Shown: positions 53,701 through 61,346 of the stretch, one piece after another
Position numbering within the stretch: position 1 is the stretch's first letter
Layout: each line of letters starts with the position of its first letter
DNA from: Levilactobacillus brevis
GTDB lineage: Bacteria > Bacillota > Bacilli > Lactobacillales > Lactobacillaceae
Assembly (NCBI GenBank): GCA_003666485.1
Contig: CP032931.1
Coordinates: 930,001-994,000, forward strand
Direction of reading: 5' to 3'
Length of the DNA: 64,000 bases
The notes under the pieces: generated by a model
Databases searched by the model: none
The model's input: the letters and a program-made list of their open reading frames with translations, nothing else
What the model was told of the DNA's origin: nothing
Translations under genes and position numbers: made by a program

Positions 53701-54926
53701 CATATACCGGTAATTATAAGGGTAATATCACGTACACATTAGCCGATGCGCCGGCGGAGAATTCTACAACGGCAGCTCAGGACGCCGATCTAACAAAAAT
53801 CAGTTCGCTTAGTGGGCTCAGCCCAGCATTGTCAGGCCTCAGCGCAACAGATGAAGCTACGCGGGCAACATTGGCAACGAATATGACTAGTTTTGTGAAG
53901 TCGGGATTGACTGATGCTGACGGCGTGCTGTACTCAAGTTACACGGCAGGTCAATCTGGCGGAACGTATGAAGAACTTAGTGAAACCGGCAGTTTGTGGC
54001 TACTGGCATTAGCAAATTCAGGAGATGCCACTGATTTTGATACGGCATTTGCGGGGATGGTTAAACGCTTCTACGACAGTGACAAGGGAATCTTTAATTG
54101 GCAATCTAAGGGCGCCGACCATACGATTACGCAAGGAAGTGCCTCGATTGACGACCTACGAATCATCCAAGCGCTGTTGATCATGAACCAAAAGGATCCC
54201 GGAAACAATGACCGGGTAACGTGGCTTAAAACGCTGATCAACGGGTTCACAAAGTATGATTTGAATGCGTATTACCAAATGATCGATGGCTATAGTTCAA
54301 GTGGTCAGGAGAAACGGATACGGTTAGACTATTTGGACCTCGCGACTTTGAAGGCCATTTATGAATCCAAAGGGTTGTACGATTCTGGAAATACTGCCGG
54401 AGAAACTGCCTACCAGCAACAGTTAAAACTGATCAAGGATAGTTACATCAGTGACAAATTCCCATTCTTCGCTACATTCTATGATTACAGTACAGGTAAT
54501 TATCAGGTTCCAACAGATGCCGGCGAAAATGGTCTTACTGCTGAACACATCAACATCACTGATGGGTTACTGACCATGTTGAATCTTGCCAAGGTTGGAG
54601 AATTGCCACAGGCTTCGTTGGCTTGGCTGAAAGCAAATACTGCTGATCGCCATATTTATAACAACTATAACTTGGATGGTACGCCAATCGCCGAAGAAGA
54701 TGCGGCTTCCAACTATGGTTACGTTGCGCAAATTGCGGCTGCAGTCGGGGACACGACTCTTTATAGCCAGGCATTATCGGCCATGAATGCGATGACGCCT
54801 GCGACTAGCGATAGCCCGCTGTCTGGTTCTACGTACTACGGTACCGAATCATACGCCTTCAATGACCTAAACATGTTGCTGGCCTACAATTCCGTTGCGT
54901 TTGGAACGACCTCTTCAACTAAATAG
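50748..54926 (+). CDS. Giant surface protein: leucine-rich repeats, WxL-like domain and GH8-like domain
   Basis: A 1392-residue exported protein. Signal peptide (about 8-37); two related blocks beginning EWMPDTALQQAVYDAL and EWMPDSALRSQLQKIL (about 58 and 430); leucine-rich repeats (about 475-740, with LTSLDLSHNLISSNLPDL-type units); a WxL-like domain (about 865-1000) ending GNYKGNITYTLADAP, its first Trp replaced by Tyr (SYQLTAA); and a C-terminal alpha-barrel like glycoside hydrolase family 8, with SETGSLWLLAL (about 1078, possible acid Glu) and ASIDDLRIIQALL (about 1132, Asp). TTG start with GAGGAG 7 bases upstream. Last gene of the WxL cluster. Polysaccharide cleavage at the wall is inferred. 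Confidence 0.7.
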   Translation: MPNKSKKFMRFLTLLLALVISLAVPLQSLSATTFAASTAASDSSSASSTSDDEPVSEWMPDTALQQAVYDALHNPDDSHQTQHGNDITSKSQITKAMMTDIVNIPAPNAKITDLTGLQYATNLVQFDFSGSTITKAPGDDTSRSWSIFDHVVYNNLGTVDASSPDADLSGLLRLSNSANKPVYVLSGDSEIGMPNTEYSPTIKTGIQVKSLIPGNNITYNPLFSKRQAYIPVSNWYKGFVNTDSGFSYHKVTMALPDGNSLPDGVTPDGSRMIIDLNKWGDKELSIPQFAISDVFDDSPEFSGKTVTYYNENEMLDATVPEPTKESQAVQVSKDSSEGTIDTTDFGLGTATNSDIEIQVPSDYEDTNDPNNSKYLTANDISFTPDLTNKEIKFKLTDSGLEKLIANNLTSDVMITVNGKVIDLTLTVTEPTDEWMPDSALRSQLQKILTADGYGDLTKANLANLTKLPDGQTLTGISDLKGLEYAKGLTNLKITDSPNLAVLKESNGQVLSNLTKLTNVEIDNSSLGTLDGWGLDDRPELTTLTATNDALADFGGLTGDSGLTSLDLSHNLISSNLPDLTDYPVLQTILLNNNQITGAVPASWSQLQNLQMLNLSSNSISDSLPDLTNCQALQTLYLNDNHFTGEIPSSWSGLQSLQKLNLSQEADGSEYQLSGSLDAIASLANLSEINLNYNNFSGALPASLFTSKLTSFQGINNEFTGDLPDLSKATSLTDMQYGANHITSGTTLKNAYGNYQTWSIASPDWQTSRDGKTMTLDLSKYYGGEPGQDYQYLGIDMNGGTQTGAKLTYSDTGHPLLTIDTTDKSMTSGTFTFALFDQAKKQAIHDDNGGMNYLATVSVPLTLALPKSYGITTNDVKFGSHQVGSGITNATDFNLSVNSTNAAGDSYQLTAATSGLSAGGHELPLYYYNGQHSVLLNSEPQSIYDYQPTSADDTKVVGDSSQATADTVDSTTGTKGNLRTDVGSTAYTGNYKGNITYTLADAPAENSTTAAQDADLTKISSLSGLSPALSGLSATDEATRATLATNMTSFVKSGLTDADGVLYSSYTAGQSGGTYEELSETGSLWLLALANSGDATDFDTAFAGMVKRFYDSDKGIFNWQSKGADHTITQGSASIDDLRIIQALLIMNQKDPGNNDRVTWLKTLINGFTKYDLNAYYQMIDGYSSSGQEKRIRLDYLDLATLKAIYESKGLYDSGNTAGETAYQQQLKLIKDSYISDKFPFFATFYDYSTGNYQVPTDAGENGLTAEHINITDGLLTMLNLAKVGELPQASLAWLKANTADRHIYNNYNLDGTPIAEEDAASNYGYVAQIAAAVGDTTLYSQALSAMNAMTPATSDSPLSGSTYYGTESYAFNDLNMLLAYNSVAFGTTSSTK

Positions 54927-54947
54927 TTTAACTGGAAAACAAAAGAC

Positions 54948-54988
54948 ATCACGTCACTCCCAACCGGGAACGAGCGTGATGCCTTTTT
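54948..54988 (+). terminator. Terminator of the WxL cluster
   Basis: CATCACG pairs with CGTGATG over a 21-base loop, followed by TTTTT. Confidence 0.75.
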
Positions 54989-55013
54989 GCTATACCACAA
55001 TACGTGTGAGCGC

Positions 55014-55523
55014 CTACGAAAACCAGTCACGTAACCGGTCTGCCACGGCCTGATGGAACTTGTCATACCAGGTGGGGTTGGCCGTGCTGATTTCTTCGTA
55101 CAGGCTGGCGTTGATCTTCGTTAAGATGGCCGCTAACTGATCGAGTTCCTCGTCCGTTAAGACGGTCAAATACGGGGGAATTTCCGTGGCCACATTTGCC
55201 GCGGTTTTTCGGCCGGCGTCCGTCAGACTGATGATGGTCTTCCGCCGATCCGCCGTGGATTTTTCCTTGGTGACCAACTGTTTTTTGACCAATTTATTCA
55301 CAAATTCGGCTGTCGATTGGGCGGTTAGGTTCAGCCGCGTAGCCAATTCCTTTTGGGACAGGTGATCAGCTTGTGAGAGGGCCAAGAGGATTTTACCCTG
55401 ACCCTGAAAAAAGTCGCTCTGATCGGCATGATCCCGGTCAGTGACTTCATCGGCCGTGCGCTGCACCATGCCGAACTCGATGAGCTTGCCCGCCGCTGTT
55501 TTTTGTTTCGTTAAATCAGGCAT
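55014..55523 (-). CDS. MarR family transcriptional regulator
   Basis: A 169-residue winged-helix repressor: GQGKILLALSQADHLSQKEL, ATRLNLTAQSTAEFVNKLVK (recognition helix), KKQLVTKEKSTADRRKTII (wing) and a helical C-terminus. ATG at 55523 has AGGAGG 8 bases upstream. It is divergent from the DrrAB-type transporter, and its operator overlaps their promoter, so it probably represses drug export until a ligand binds. Confidence 0.9.
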   Translation of the reverse strand: MPDLTKQKTAAGKLIEFGMVQRTADEVTDRDHADQSDFFQGQGKILLALSQADHLSQKELATRLNLTAQSTAEFVNKLVKKQLVTKEKSTADRRKTIISLTDAGRKTAANVATEIPPYLTVLTDEELDQLAAILTKINASLYEEISTANPTWYDKFHQAVADRLRDWFS

Positions 55524-55592
55524 TAAACCGCCTCCTACAGCCATTATACCTGACATCGTCGACCGGGACACTCAGAAATTTAGCCGGCAGAC

Positions 55593-55648
55593 TTGACAAA
55601 TTAATCAGGGGACCTTATTATTAATTTTGTCAGGGGGACCTGATTAAA
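55593..55648 (+). promoter_or_regulatory. Promoter of the ABC exporter with nested MarR operators
   Basis: TTGACA (55593), 17 bases and TATTAT (55616). Two interlaced inverted repeats cover it: TGACAAATTAAT with ATTAATTTTGTCA, and TTAATCAGG with CCTGATTAA; GGGGACCT is repeated directly within them. Confidence 0.78.
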
Positions 55649-55674
55649 GATAAACGCGTAAGAGGGCAGGTATT

Positions 55675-56610
55675 ATGACAGATGTACCAGCAATTGAAGT
55701 TAAGCATTTAACAAAAAAATTTGGCAATAAAACGGTCGTTGACGATATCTCTTTTAGCGTCAAACAAGGTGAGGTCTTTGGCCTCTTGGGGCCCAACGGT
55801 GCAGGGAAGACGACCACGTTGCGGATGATCACGACGCTATTGGCGGCTGATGCGGGACAGGTCAAAATCTTTGGCCACGACACCGCCAAAGAAGGCCGGC
55901 TGGCGCGGTCACTGTTCGGGTTGACCGGACAGTACGCGTCCGTTGACGAGGATATTTCCGCGCGGGAGAATCTGATGATCTTCTCGCGGCTCAATGGGTT
56001 GTCGCGAGCGGATGCTAAGCAACGGACCACGGAATTACTCACGGAGTTCTCGTTAACGCAGTCGGCGGACCGGGCGTTGAAGCACTTCTCTGGGGGGATG
56101 CGCCGGCGGTTGGATTTGGCCGTCAGCCTGATTACCCGGCCAGCGTTGATTTTCTTGGATGAACCAACGACCGGACTGGACCCCCGGACGCGGTCGCAGA
56201 TGTGGGCGACGATTCGGCGGCTGGTTCATCAGGGGTCGACGGTGGTATTGACCACCCAGTATTTGGACGAGGCCGATCAATTAGCGGATCGGCTGGCGGT
56301 GATCGACCACGGCCGGCTGGTCAAGCTGGGGACGCCGGCAGCGTTGAAGGCCCAGCTTGGCGGCACCGAGGTGGCCTTTACCTTGGCCCAACCCACGCAA
56401 TTGACCGCGGCAAAACAGATTCTCGCTGCTCAGGCTGTCGCCACGGTTCAGCAGGTCGGACAGCGGCTCCGCGCACGGGTAGCCCAGGCCGCGCAGGTTG
56501 CTCCCGTGTTGACCGCACTGACCCAAGCACAGATTGGGATTCGTCAGCTGACGGTTCAGGAGCCGTCGCTGGATGATGTCTTCATGAACGTCACCGTTGG
56601 CAAGAATTAA
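55675..56610 (+). CDS. ABC transporter ATP-binding protein (DrrA-like)
   Basis: A 311-residue ATPase of the daunorubicin-resistance (DrrA) type that energises drug export with the permease encoded next. Walker A GPNGAGKTT (39-47), signature HFSGGMRRRLDLAVSL, Walker B LIFLDEPTTGLDPRTR and the H-loop in TTQYLDEADQLADRLAVIDH are all present; the C-terminal 80 residues are the DrrA-specific extension. It is under the MarR-controlled promoter; the permease start lies 16 bases downstream. Confidence 0.93.
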   Translation: MTDVPAIEVKHLTKKFGNKTVVDDISFSVKQGEVFGLLGPNGAGKTTTLRMITTLLAADAGQVKIFGHDTAKEGRLARSLFGLTGQYASVDEDISARENLMIFSRLNGLSRADAKQRTTELLTEFSLTQSADRALKHFSGGMRRRLDLAVSLITRPALIFLDEPTTGLDPRTRSQMWATIRRLVHQGSTVVLTTQYLDEADQLADRLAVIDHGRLVKLGTPAALKAQLGGTEVAFTLAQPTQLTAAKQILAAQAVATVQQVGQRLRARVAQAAQVAPVLTALTQAQIGIRQLTVQEPSLDDVFMNVTVGKN

Positions 56611-56626
56611 GAAAGCAGGTAATCTT

Positions 56627-57400
56627 ATGGATTTACAAACGCATCAAGGAAATATCATTACGAACACGGCCACCATGGCCTATCGGAACTTGTTGAAGAC
56701 GGTCCACAACCCGGACCGGTTCATGGACGTGATCGTGCAGCCAGTCTTGTTTATGTTGTTGTTCGGGTATCTGTTTGGCGGGGCCATTGCGGGCAACGTG
56801 CAGGCGTATTTACCGACCATCGTGCCGGGGATATTAATGCAAGCGATGTTATCGGCGGCTTCGGGTTCCGGTGCCCAGATCAGAGAGGACCTCGACTCCG
56901 GGGTGTTTGACCGGTTCAAATCACTGCCGATGGCCCACATCGCACCGTTGGCGGGGCAACTCTTCGCGGATAGTCTGCGCCTGGTACTGGCGGCGATTGC
57001 GTCGCTGACCACCGGTTATCTGATGGGCTGGCGGCCAGCCGCGGGATTCGGTTGGGTACTGGTGAGCGCGGGCTTAGCGATTTTCACTGGCTGGGCCTTG
57101 TCCTGGTTGTTCGCCTTGCTGGGGCTATTGGCGAAGAGTGCGGCGACGGTCCAGAGCCTGTCACTGATGGCGATGCTAGTTCTGGCCTTCGTTTCCAATG
57201 CGTTCATTCCCCTCAAGTCGTTGCCGAAGCCACTGCACGTCCTGGCAAATTTAAACCCGGTCACGGCGGTGATCACCGCAATTCGCCAACTCCTGGCGAC
57301 GGGTACCTGGACGCATGCGGCCAGCCTGGTCCTCATCTTCGGCGTGGGCGTCGTTGTGATCTTTGCGCCACTGGCCGTCTGGGCGTATGACCGGAATTGA
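56627..57400 (+). CDS. ABC-2 type permease (DrrB-like)
   Basis: A 257-residue six-helix permease. Characteristic segments: DRFMDVIVQPVLFMLLFGYL, MQAMLSAASGSGAQIREDL, GVFDRFKSLPM and FVSNAFIPLKSLPKPLHVLA, all typical of DrrB-type drug exporters. ATG at 56627 is chosen over 56597 because it starts the conserved N-terminus after AAGCAGG. It is the partner of the ATPase before it; a terminator follows. Confidence 0.92.
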   Translation: MDLQTHQGNIITNTATMAYRNLLKTVHNPDRFMDVIVQPVLFMLLFGYLFGGAIAGNVQAYLPTIVPGILMQAMLSAASGSGAQIREDLDSGVFDRFKSLPMAHIAPLAGQLFADSLRLVLAAIASLTTGYLMGWRPAAGFGWVLVSAGLAIFTGWALSWLFALLGLLAKSAATVQSLSLMAMLVLAFVSNAFIPLKSLPKPLHVLANLNPVTAVITAIRQLLATGTWTHAASLVLIFGVGVVVIFAPLAVWAYDRN

Positions 57401-57419
57401 TGGGTGACGATTGTGTTTT

Positions 57420-57445
57420 GGCTCGGGGTTGACTCGGGCCTTTTT
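57420..57445 (+). terminator. Intrinsic terminator of the ABC exporter
   Basis: GGCTCG pairs with CGGGCC (one G-T pair), followed by TTTTT. Confidence 0.7.
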
Positions 57446-57577
57446 GCGTTGGCAACAACATATAGTCAAAATGTATATCTGGATATTTAACATAGGTATT
57501 ATACATGTGACTGATTTCCTAGTATATTAATCCTATGCAAAGTAATTGGACTCATCTGAACGGCGAGGAGGAAGCAC

Positions 57578-58087
57578 ATGAAAAAATGTTATTTGTTCTT
57601 GGGGGCTTTGAGTCTCTTGACCTTAGGGTTAGGCAGCTGTCGCTCGGCACAAGCAACAGCGCCAACCAAGACCGCGGCGAGCCAGCACGCGACCAGCCAC
57701 CGGGTAGTTGGGAAGACCCAGAAAATTGCCGTGATTGTGAATGGCCAGACCTTGCCGGCGCATTTGAATACCTCTTCTGCGGCCCAGGCCTTAGTCAAAC
57801 GGCTGCCCATGACACTGACATTTCGCGACTATGCTGGGTTGCCAGAAAAGATTGCCGACTTGAATCGTGCGCTACCCACGCGCGGGATGCCGCGTGGTCA
57901 TGCTGGTACCAAGGGAAGCATTGGGTATTGGTCACCAGATCAACGATTGGTCTTCTATTGGGGACGGGAATCCTACTACGAGGGGATTCACATCATCGGC
58001 CGGTTTGATACGCCTCGTTATCGTTCTGTGATTCAGCATATGGGAAATCAGCGGGTTGTCCGCATCGTTCGTGCACAAAAGGAGTGA
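57578..58087 (+). CDS. Cyclophilin-like fold lipoprotein
   Basis: A 169-residue exported protein. The N-terminus MKKCYLFLGALSLLTLGLGS then C is a lipoprotein signal with the lipobox LGSC (Cys21). Residues about 48-165 match the cyclophilin-like domain family (LPMTLTFRDYAGLPEKIADL, PRGHAGTKGSIGYWSPDQRL, VFYWGRESYYEGIHIIGRFD). This small beta-barrel group has no proven catalytic role. GGAGG lies upstream of the ATG. It overlaps or abuts the hydrolase gene that follows, so the pair is co-transcribed. Confidence 0.85.
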   Translation: MKKCYLFLGALSLLTLGLGSCRSAQATAPTKTAASQHATSHRVVGKTQKIAVIVNGQTLPAHLNTSSAAQALVKRLPMTLTFRDYAGLPEKIADLNRALPTRGMPRGHAGTKGSIGYWSPDQRLVFYWGRESYYEGIHIIGRFDTPRYRSVIQHMGNQRVVRIVRAQKE

Positions 58088-58092
58088 AGGTC

Positions 58093-59061
58093 ATGACAAC
58101 AGATCCATTAGCAGCTGTCCGCGTTAAGGCGGCAGACGAGTTTTACATTTTTACGTTGGATGCCACGGTCACCAGGGAACACGTGTATTATCGTAATCGG
58201 TATGGCGTTGAGATTGCGGCGGACCTATACTATGCGACCGCCATGGACAAGCGGCAAGCTCAGCCCGCGTTGGTCATCGGTCCCCCGTTTGGCGGTGTGA
58301 AAGAACAGGGCCCGGGAGTGTACGCCAATCAGCTGGCGCAACGGGGCTTTGTGGTGCTGGCGTTTGATCCGGCCTATCACGGGTATTCTGGCGGGTATCC
58401 CCGCTACAGTGGGTCACCGGATACGTACGTCGAAGATTTTTCGGCAGCTGTGGATTACTTGGGTCAGTTAAGCTTCGTCAATCGCCAAGAAATTGGTGCG
58501 CTGGGGATCTGTGCCTCTGGCGGGTTTGCGCTGGCGGCCGCGGCCCAAGATGCCAGAATCAAGGCGGTTGCGACCAGTGTGCTGTATGATATTCCCCATC
58601 TGGCGAATCTAGCGACGGGGCAGGACCGGCAAGCACAATTGACCGCGTTAAGTGAGCAGCGTTGGTCGGCACCAACCGCGGCCAATGCGAATTACCCAGC
58701 TCAGCCGGTCACGGAATTTCCAGCGGATTTGGATCCCGTGGCTCATGAATTTTTTAGCTTTTACGGCTTTAAACGGGGCTGGCATCCTCATGCCTTGCGC
58801 AACGTGACGGAAATCTCGAATCTGAGCTTTATGAACTTTGAGGCGACAAGCCGCATCGCTGAAATTTCGCCACGTCCCGTTCTGATGGTGACCAGTGAGG
58901 AGGCGCATTCCAAAGCCTTTACAGAGGAAACGTTTGCGCGGCTCCAAGACCCGAAACAACTCCTAGTCATGCCCCGTGGCCAGCATGTTGATTTCTATGA
59001 TCGGGTAGATCTGATTCCATTTGACCAGTTTGCGGCGTTCTTTCGGGAAAACTTGGGGTAA
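58093..59061 (+). CDS. Alpha/beta hydrolase (YcjY-like)
   Basis: A 322-residue alpha/beta hydrolase. The nucleophile region reads LGICASGGFALAAAAQ, where either the Cys (G-x-C-x-S) or the Ser (C-x-S-x-G) could be the elbow residue, a known form in the YcjY/dienelactone hydrolase-like group; PAYHGYSGGYPRYSG holds the oxyanion loop and MPRGQHVDFYD the catalytic His. ATG at 58093 has AAAGGAG 8 bases upstream; the overlapping GTG at 58084 is less likely. It follows the cyclophilin-like lipoprotein gene in one operon. Substrate unknown. Confidence 0.85.
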   Translation: MTTDPLAAVRVKAADEFYIFTLDATVTREHVYYRNRYGVEIAADLYYATAMDKRQAQPALVIGPPFGGVKEQGPGVYANQLAQRGFVVLAFDPAYHGYSGGYPRYSGSPDTYVEDFSAAVDYLGQLSFVNRQEIGALGICASGGFALAAAAQDARIKAVATSVLYDIPHLANLATGQDRQAQLTALSEQRWSAPTAANANYPAQPVTEFPADLDPVAHEFFSFYGFKRGWHPHALRNVTEISNLSFMNFEATSRIAEISPRPVLMVTSEEAHSKAFTEETFARLQDPKQLLVMPRGQHVDFYDRVDLIPFDQFAAFFRENLG

Positions 59062-59079
59062 CGCTAAAATGAAAAAGTA

Positions 59080-59130
59080 AACAGGCGCTGCCTAGATCGA
59101 ACTTGATCTGGTAGCGCCTGTTGGTTGTGT
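59080..59130 (+). terminator. Probable terminator with a long stem and weak T tail
   Basis: ACAGGCGCT with AGATC pairs with GATCT and AGCGCCTGT, followed by TGGTTG. Confidence 0.6.
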
Positions 59131-59176
59131 CTAGGAGCAGCGGGCTACGTTATAAAGAGTTACGGGATCATTTTTT

Positions 59177-59214
59177 GTTTTCGGTATCATTCTGCCTAAA
59201 ATGATACCGAAAAC
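59177..59214. repeat. Perfect 15-bp inverted repeat in an intergenic gap
   Basis: GTTTTCGGTATCATT and its exact complement AATGATACCGAAAAC are separated by 8 bases. No T run follows on either strand, so it is not an ordinary terminator. It lies in the 59062-59387 gap, which holds no gene. Confidence 0.85.
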
Positions 59215-59387
59215 ATGAGCTAGCTCTCGCAAAAGGCACCGTCTTTAATCGTCTTAATCAATGTTCTAGTCGTTAGATTGTAAGTCAGAATTGTTAATCA
59301 AGCGCGATGTTTTGAAAAAATAGTCCATATTGTGATAGATTTAGGCCAAGAGATAACGTTGATGCTTTAGATTTTGGGGGAATGAGT

Positions 59388-59702
59388 ATGAATAGGCGGG
59401 CATTAGTTTTAAGCACAACTTTTCAGGATGAGAAGTTTGAGCAGCGATTGGCAGACATGATTTCGCCGTTTCTGGGGTTGACGACGGTCCAACAGATTTG
59501 GTGTGTGAATCGTGATGTCAGTAAGGAAAGCCAGTCGGCATATACCGTGGTGGCGTTTGACCGGCAGAATGACGTTGAGATGGTTCGGCGACCAGATTGC
59601 CAGAGTCGCACCTTATATCGGGGAATATTGCGGCGCGCCAGCGCAACTGAGATTTTAGAATCTAAAGTGGAGACGGATTCAATATTTCTGCACCGGCTTT
59701 AG
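59388..59702 (+). CDS. Small protein of unknown function
   Basis: A 104-residue soluble protein. It begins MNRRALVLSTTFQDEKFEQR and has beta-like stretches (AYTVVAFDRQNDVEMV) and an acidic end; no family recognised. ATG at 59388 is preferred to 59382 because GGGGG (59376-59380) then lies 7 bases upstream. The next small membrane protein gene starts 32 bases after the stop. Confidence 0.6.
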   Translation: MNRRALVLSTTFQDEKFEQRLADMISPFLGLTTVQQIWCVNRDVSKESQSAYTVVAFDRQNDVEMVRRPDCQSRTLYRGILRRASATEILESKVETDSIFLHRL

Positions 59703-59734
59703 ACAGTGTGATAACAGGATAGGGGGAGAGCACA

Positions 59735-59935
59735 ATGACAGTGCAATTACTAGTGGAAAACTTGGGGACCCTGTTGGGATTGTTTTTCTTAATCTATGGC
59801 GTTGTGTTATTTAGTTACCAAGTCTGGGAGCTGCACAAGAAACACCGCAACTACCGCAAGTGGTGCCAACGGGTAAAACCGAGTGGGGTGCAAATGGACA
59901 TCCAAAAGCGCGGCCGTAAGTACCGGATGCAATAA
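59735..59935 (+). CDS. Small single-pass membrane protein
   Basis: A 66-residue protein with one membrane helix (LGTLLGLFFLIYGVVLFSYQ, about 10-30) and a basic cytoplasmic tail (HKKHRNYRKWCQRVK). AGGGGGAGAG lies upstream of the ATG. No family recognised. It probably shares a transcript with the gene before it. Confidence 0.62.
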   Translation: MTVQLLVENLGTLLGLFFLIYGVVLFSYQVWELHKKHRNYRKWCQRVKPSGVQMDIQKRGRKYRMQ

Positions 59936-60050
59936 CGTTGGGCAGCGGTGATGCGTTATCGGCTTAGACATGGGGAGAAAGACAGCTGACATGACAAGCA
60001 CCACGGAAAATAGGGCTACGAGAGGCAGTTGCTTTCGGGGCCAAATAGAG

Positions 60051-60087
60051 ACGACTGATGCCATTTGCGGGGGTTAGTCGTTTTTTT
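60051..60087 (+). terminator. Intrinsic terminator
   Basis: ACGACT pairs with AGTCGT, followed by seven T. The stretch 59936-60050 contains no supported gene. Confidence 0.7.
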
Positions 60088-60274
60088 GTGGGGTGGGTTA
60101 TTGCTAGGGATAGCGGTTGGTGATGAAAAAAATGAAGCATGTGAAGTGTCAGTGCGCAGCCATTCAGTGGTGCCTGAGACACAGGCGAAATCAGGTACGG
60201 TGCTGGTAAATTAGACTTGAATATTACGAATAGGTGACAAAAATAAAGCAAAAAGTAAGGCCTTTTTAAACCGT

Positions 60275-60303
60275 AAACAGCGAGATTTAGGCGGCTGTTT
60301 TTT
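60275..60303 (+). terminator. Intrinsic terminator without a recognised gene upstream
   Basis: AAACAGC pairs with GCTGTTT over a 12-base loop, followed by TTT. The stretch 60088-60274 holds no supported gene; a short unannotated transcript is possible. Confidence 0.65.
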
Positions 60304-60388
60304 GCTTGAATCGCTTATAATTACCGGTATAATCGAATTTGCAGCTTACGACACGCCCTGAAACATCACCCCTTTAGACATTCTTAAA

Positions 60389-60437
60389 ATATTACAGTCG
60401 AAATATCATTGACACATTTCTGTAATATAACTATACT
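60389..60437 (+). promoter_or_regulatory. Consensus promoter with an inverted operator
   Basis: TTGACA (60409-60414), a 17-base spacer and TATACT (60432-60437). ATATTACAG (60389-60397) and CTGTAATAT (60420-60428) form a perfect 9-bp inverted repeat flanking the -35, suggesting a repressor. Confidence 0.75.
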
Positions 60438-60469
60438 AACTTTAATCTTTGGATTAGGGGATGTCTATT

Positions 60470-61165
60470 ATGAAAAAATCAGTTGTTCTATTATCAGTTT
60501 TAGCGTTGACTGCACCTTTGGCTCTGGCCGTACCGGCTTCTGCTAGCACGACGGCAACGGTTACGTCCGCGACAGTTGCTAAGCAACACACGTACACCAT
60601 CGTGTCGTCTAACTTCTTTAAGAAGGCCAAGACGGTGCACACCAAGGATGCCAAGCCAGTCGTTTACAAGGCGGCTATTGCGGCTGACCGGCCAACGATG
60701 ACGCTGACTAGCAAGGGGAAGCTAAGGGCAGGGACCACGTACAAGGTGACGAAGCAAGCGAAATTAAAGCTGAGCGCAAAGAAGACCCAAACTTACAGCT
60801 ACGTGAAGGGCCAAGGCTGGGTCGTTGCCAGCAAGCTGACCGCCGGCAAGTTTAAGCCAGCGGATGGCGTCACGGCTAAGGCGAAGACCTACACGATTCT
60901 GACGGTCAACACCTTGAAGAAGGCCAAGACAGTGCACACCAAGGATGCCAAGCCAGTCGTTTACAAGGCAGCCATCGCGGCTGATCGGCCAACGATGACC
61001 TTGACGGCTAAGGGCCACTTAAAGGCGGGGACGACTTACAAGGTTACCAAGCAAGTGAAATTACAAAATGCCAACAAGAAAACACAAGCCTTCAGCTATG
61101 TTAAGGGTCAAGGCTGGGTATTAAAGAGCGCCTTAACCAATGGCCAATTCAAAAACGCCGACTAG
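60470..61165 (+). CDS. Secreted protein with two tandem lysine-rich repeats
   Basis: A 231-residue exported protein. Signal peptide to ASAS (about residue 26), then two copies of a repeat of about 95 residues (about 40-132 and 139-231) sharing KTVHTKDAKPVVYKAAIAAD, RPTMTLT.KGKL.AGTTYK and YVKGQGWV. The last resembles surface-layer-associated or SH3-like wall modules (GTTYKVTKQ..., SYVKGQGWV). Parts of the two copies are nearly identical at the DNA level (60620-60710 and 60925-61010). ATG at 60470 has AGGGG 9 bases upstream. Function unknown. Confidence 0.72.
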   Translation: MKKSVVLLSVLALTAPLALAVPASASTTATVTSATVAKQHTYTIVSSNFFKKAKTVHTKDAKPVVYKAAIAADRPTMTLTSKGKLRAGTTYKVTKQAKLKLSAKKTQTYSYVKGQGWVVASKLTAGKFKPADGVTAKAKTYTILTVNTLKKAKTVHTKDAKPVVYKAAIAADRPTMTLTAKGHLKAGTTYKVTKQVKLQNANKKTQAFSYVKGQGWVLKSALTNGQFKNAD

Positions 61166-61216
61166 TTGGGGAACTAGGAGTCATGGCAAATGGTCATTGA
61201 TGTAGGGAAAGAGAAG

Positions 61217-61250
61217 CACCGGTCTATCCGAGAGATGGCTGGTGTTTTTT
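61217..61250 (+). terminator. Intrinsic terminator
   Basis: CACCGG pairs with CTGGTG (one G-T pair), followed by TTTTTT. Confidence 0.75.
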
Positions 61251-61346
61251 GACGGAAAAGATAGAATTTGGCTTTCATATCCAAGTCTACAGCTATCGAA
61301 GTTGAGCATCTGGATGATATATTTAGCTTATGAAAGAGGTGTGGTC

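Noticed and set aside
60120..60210. 28-codon frame with three cysteines
   Set aside because: No convincing ribosome site and no coherent composition.
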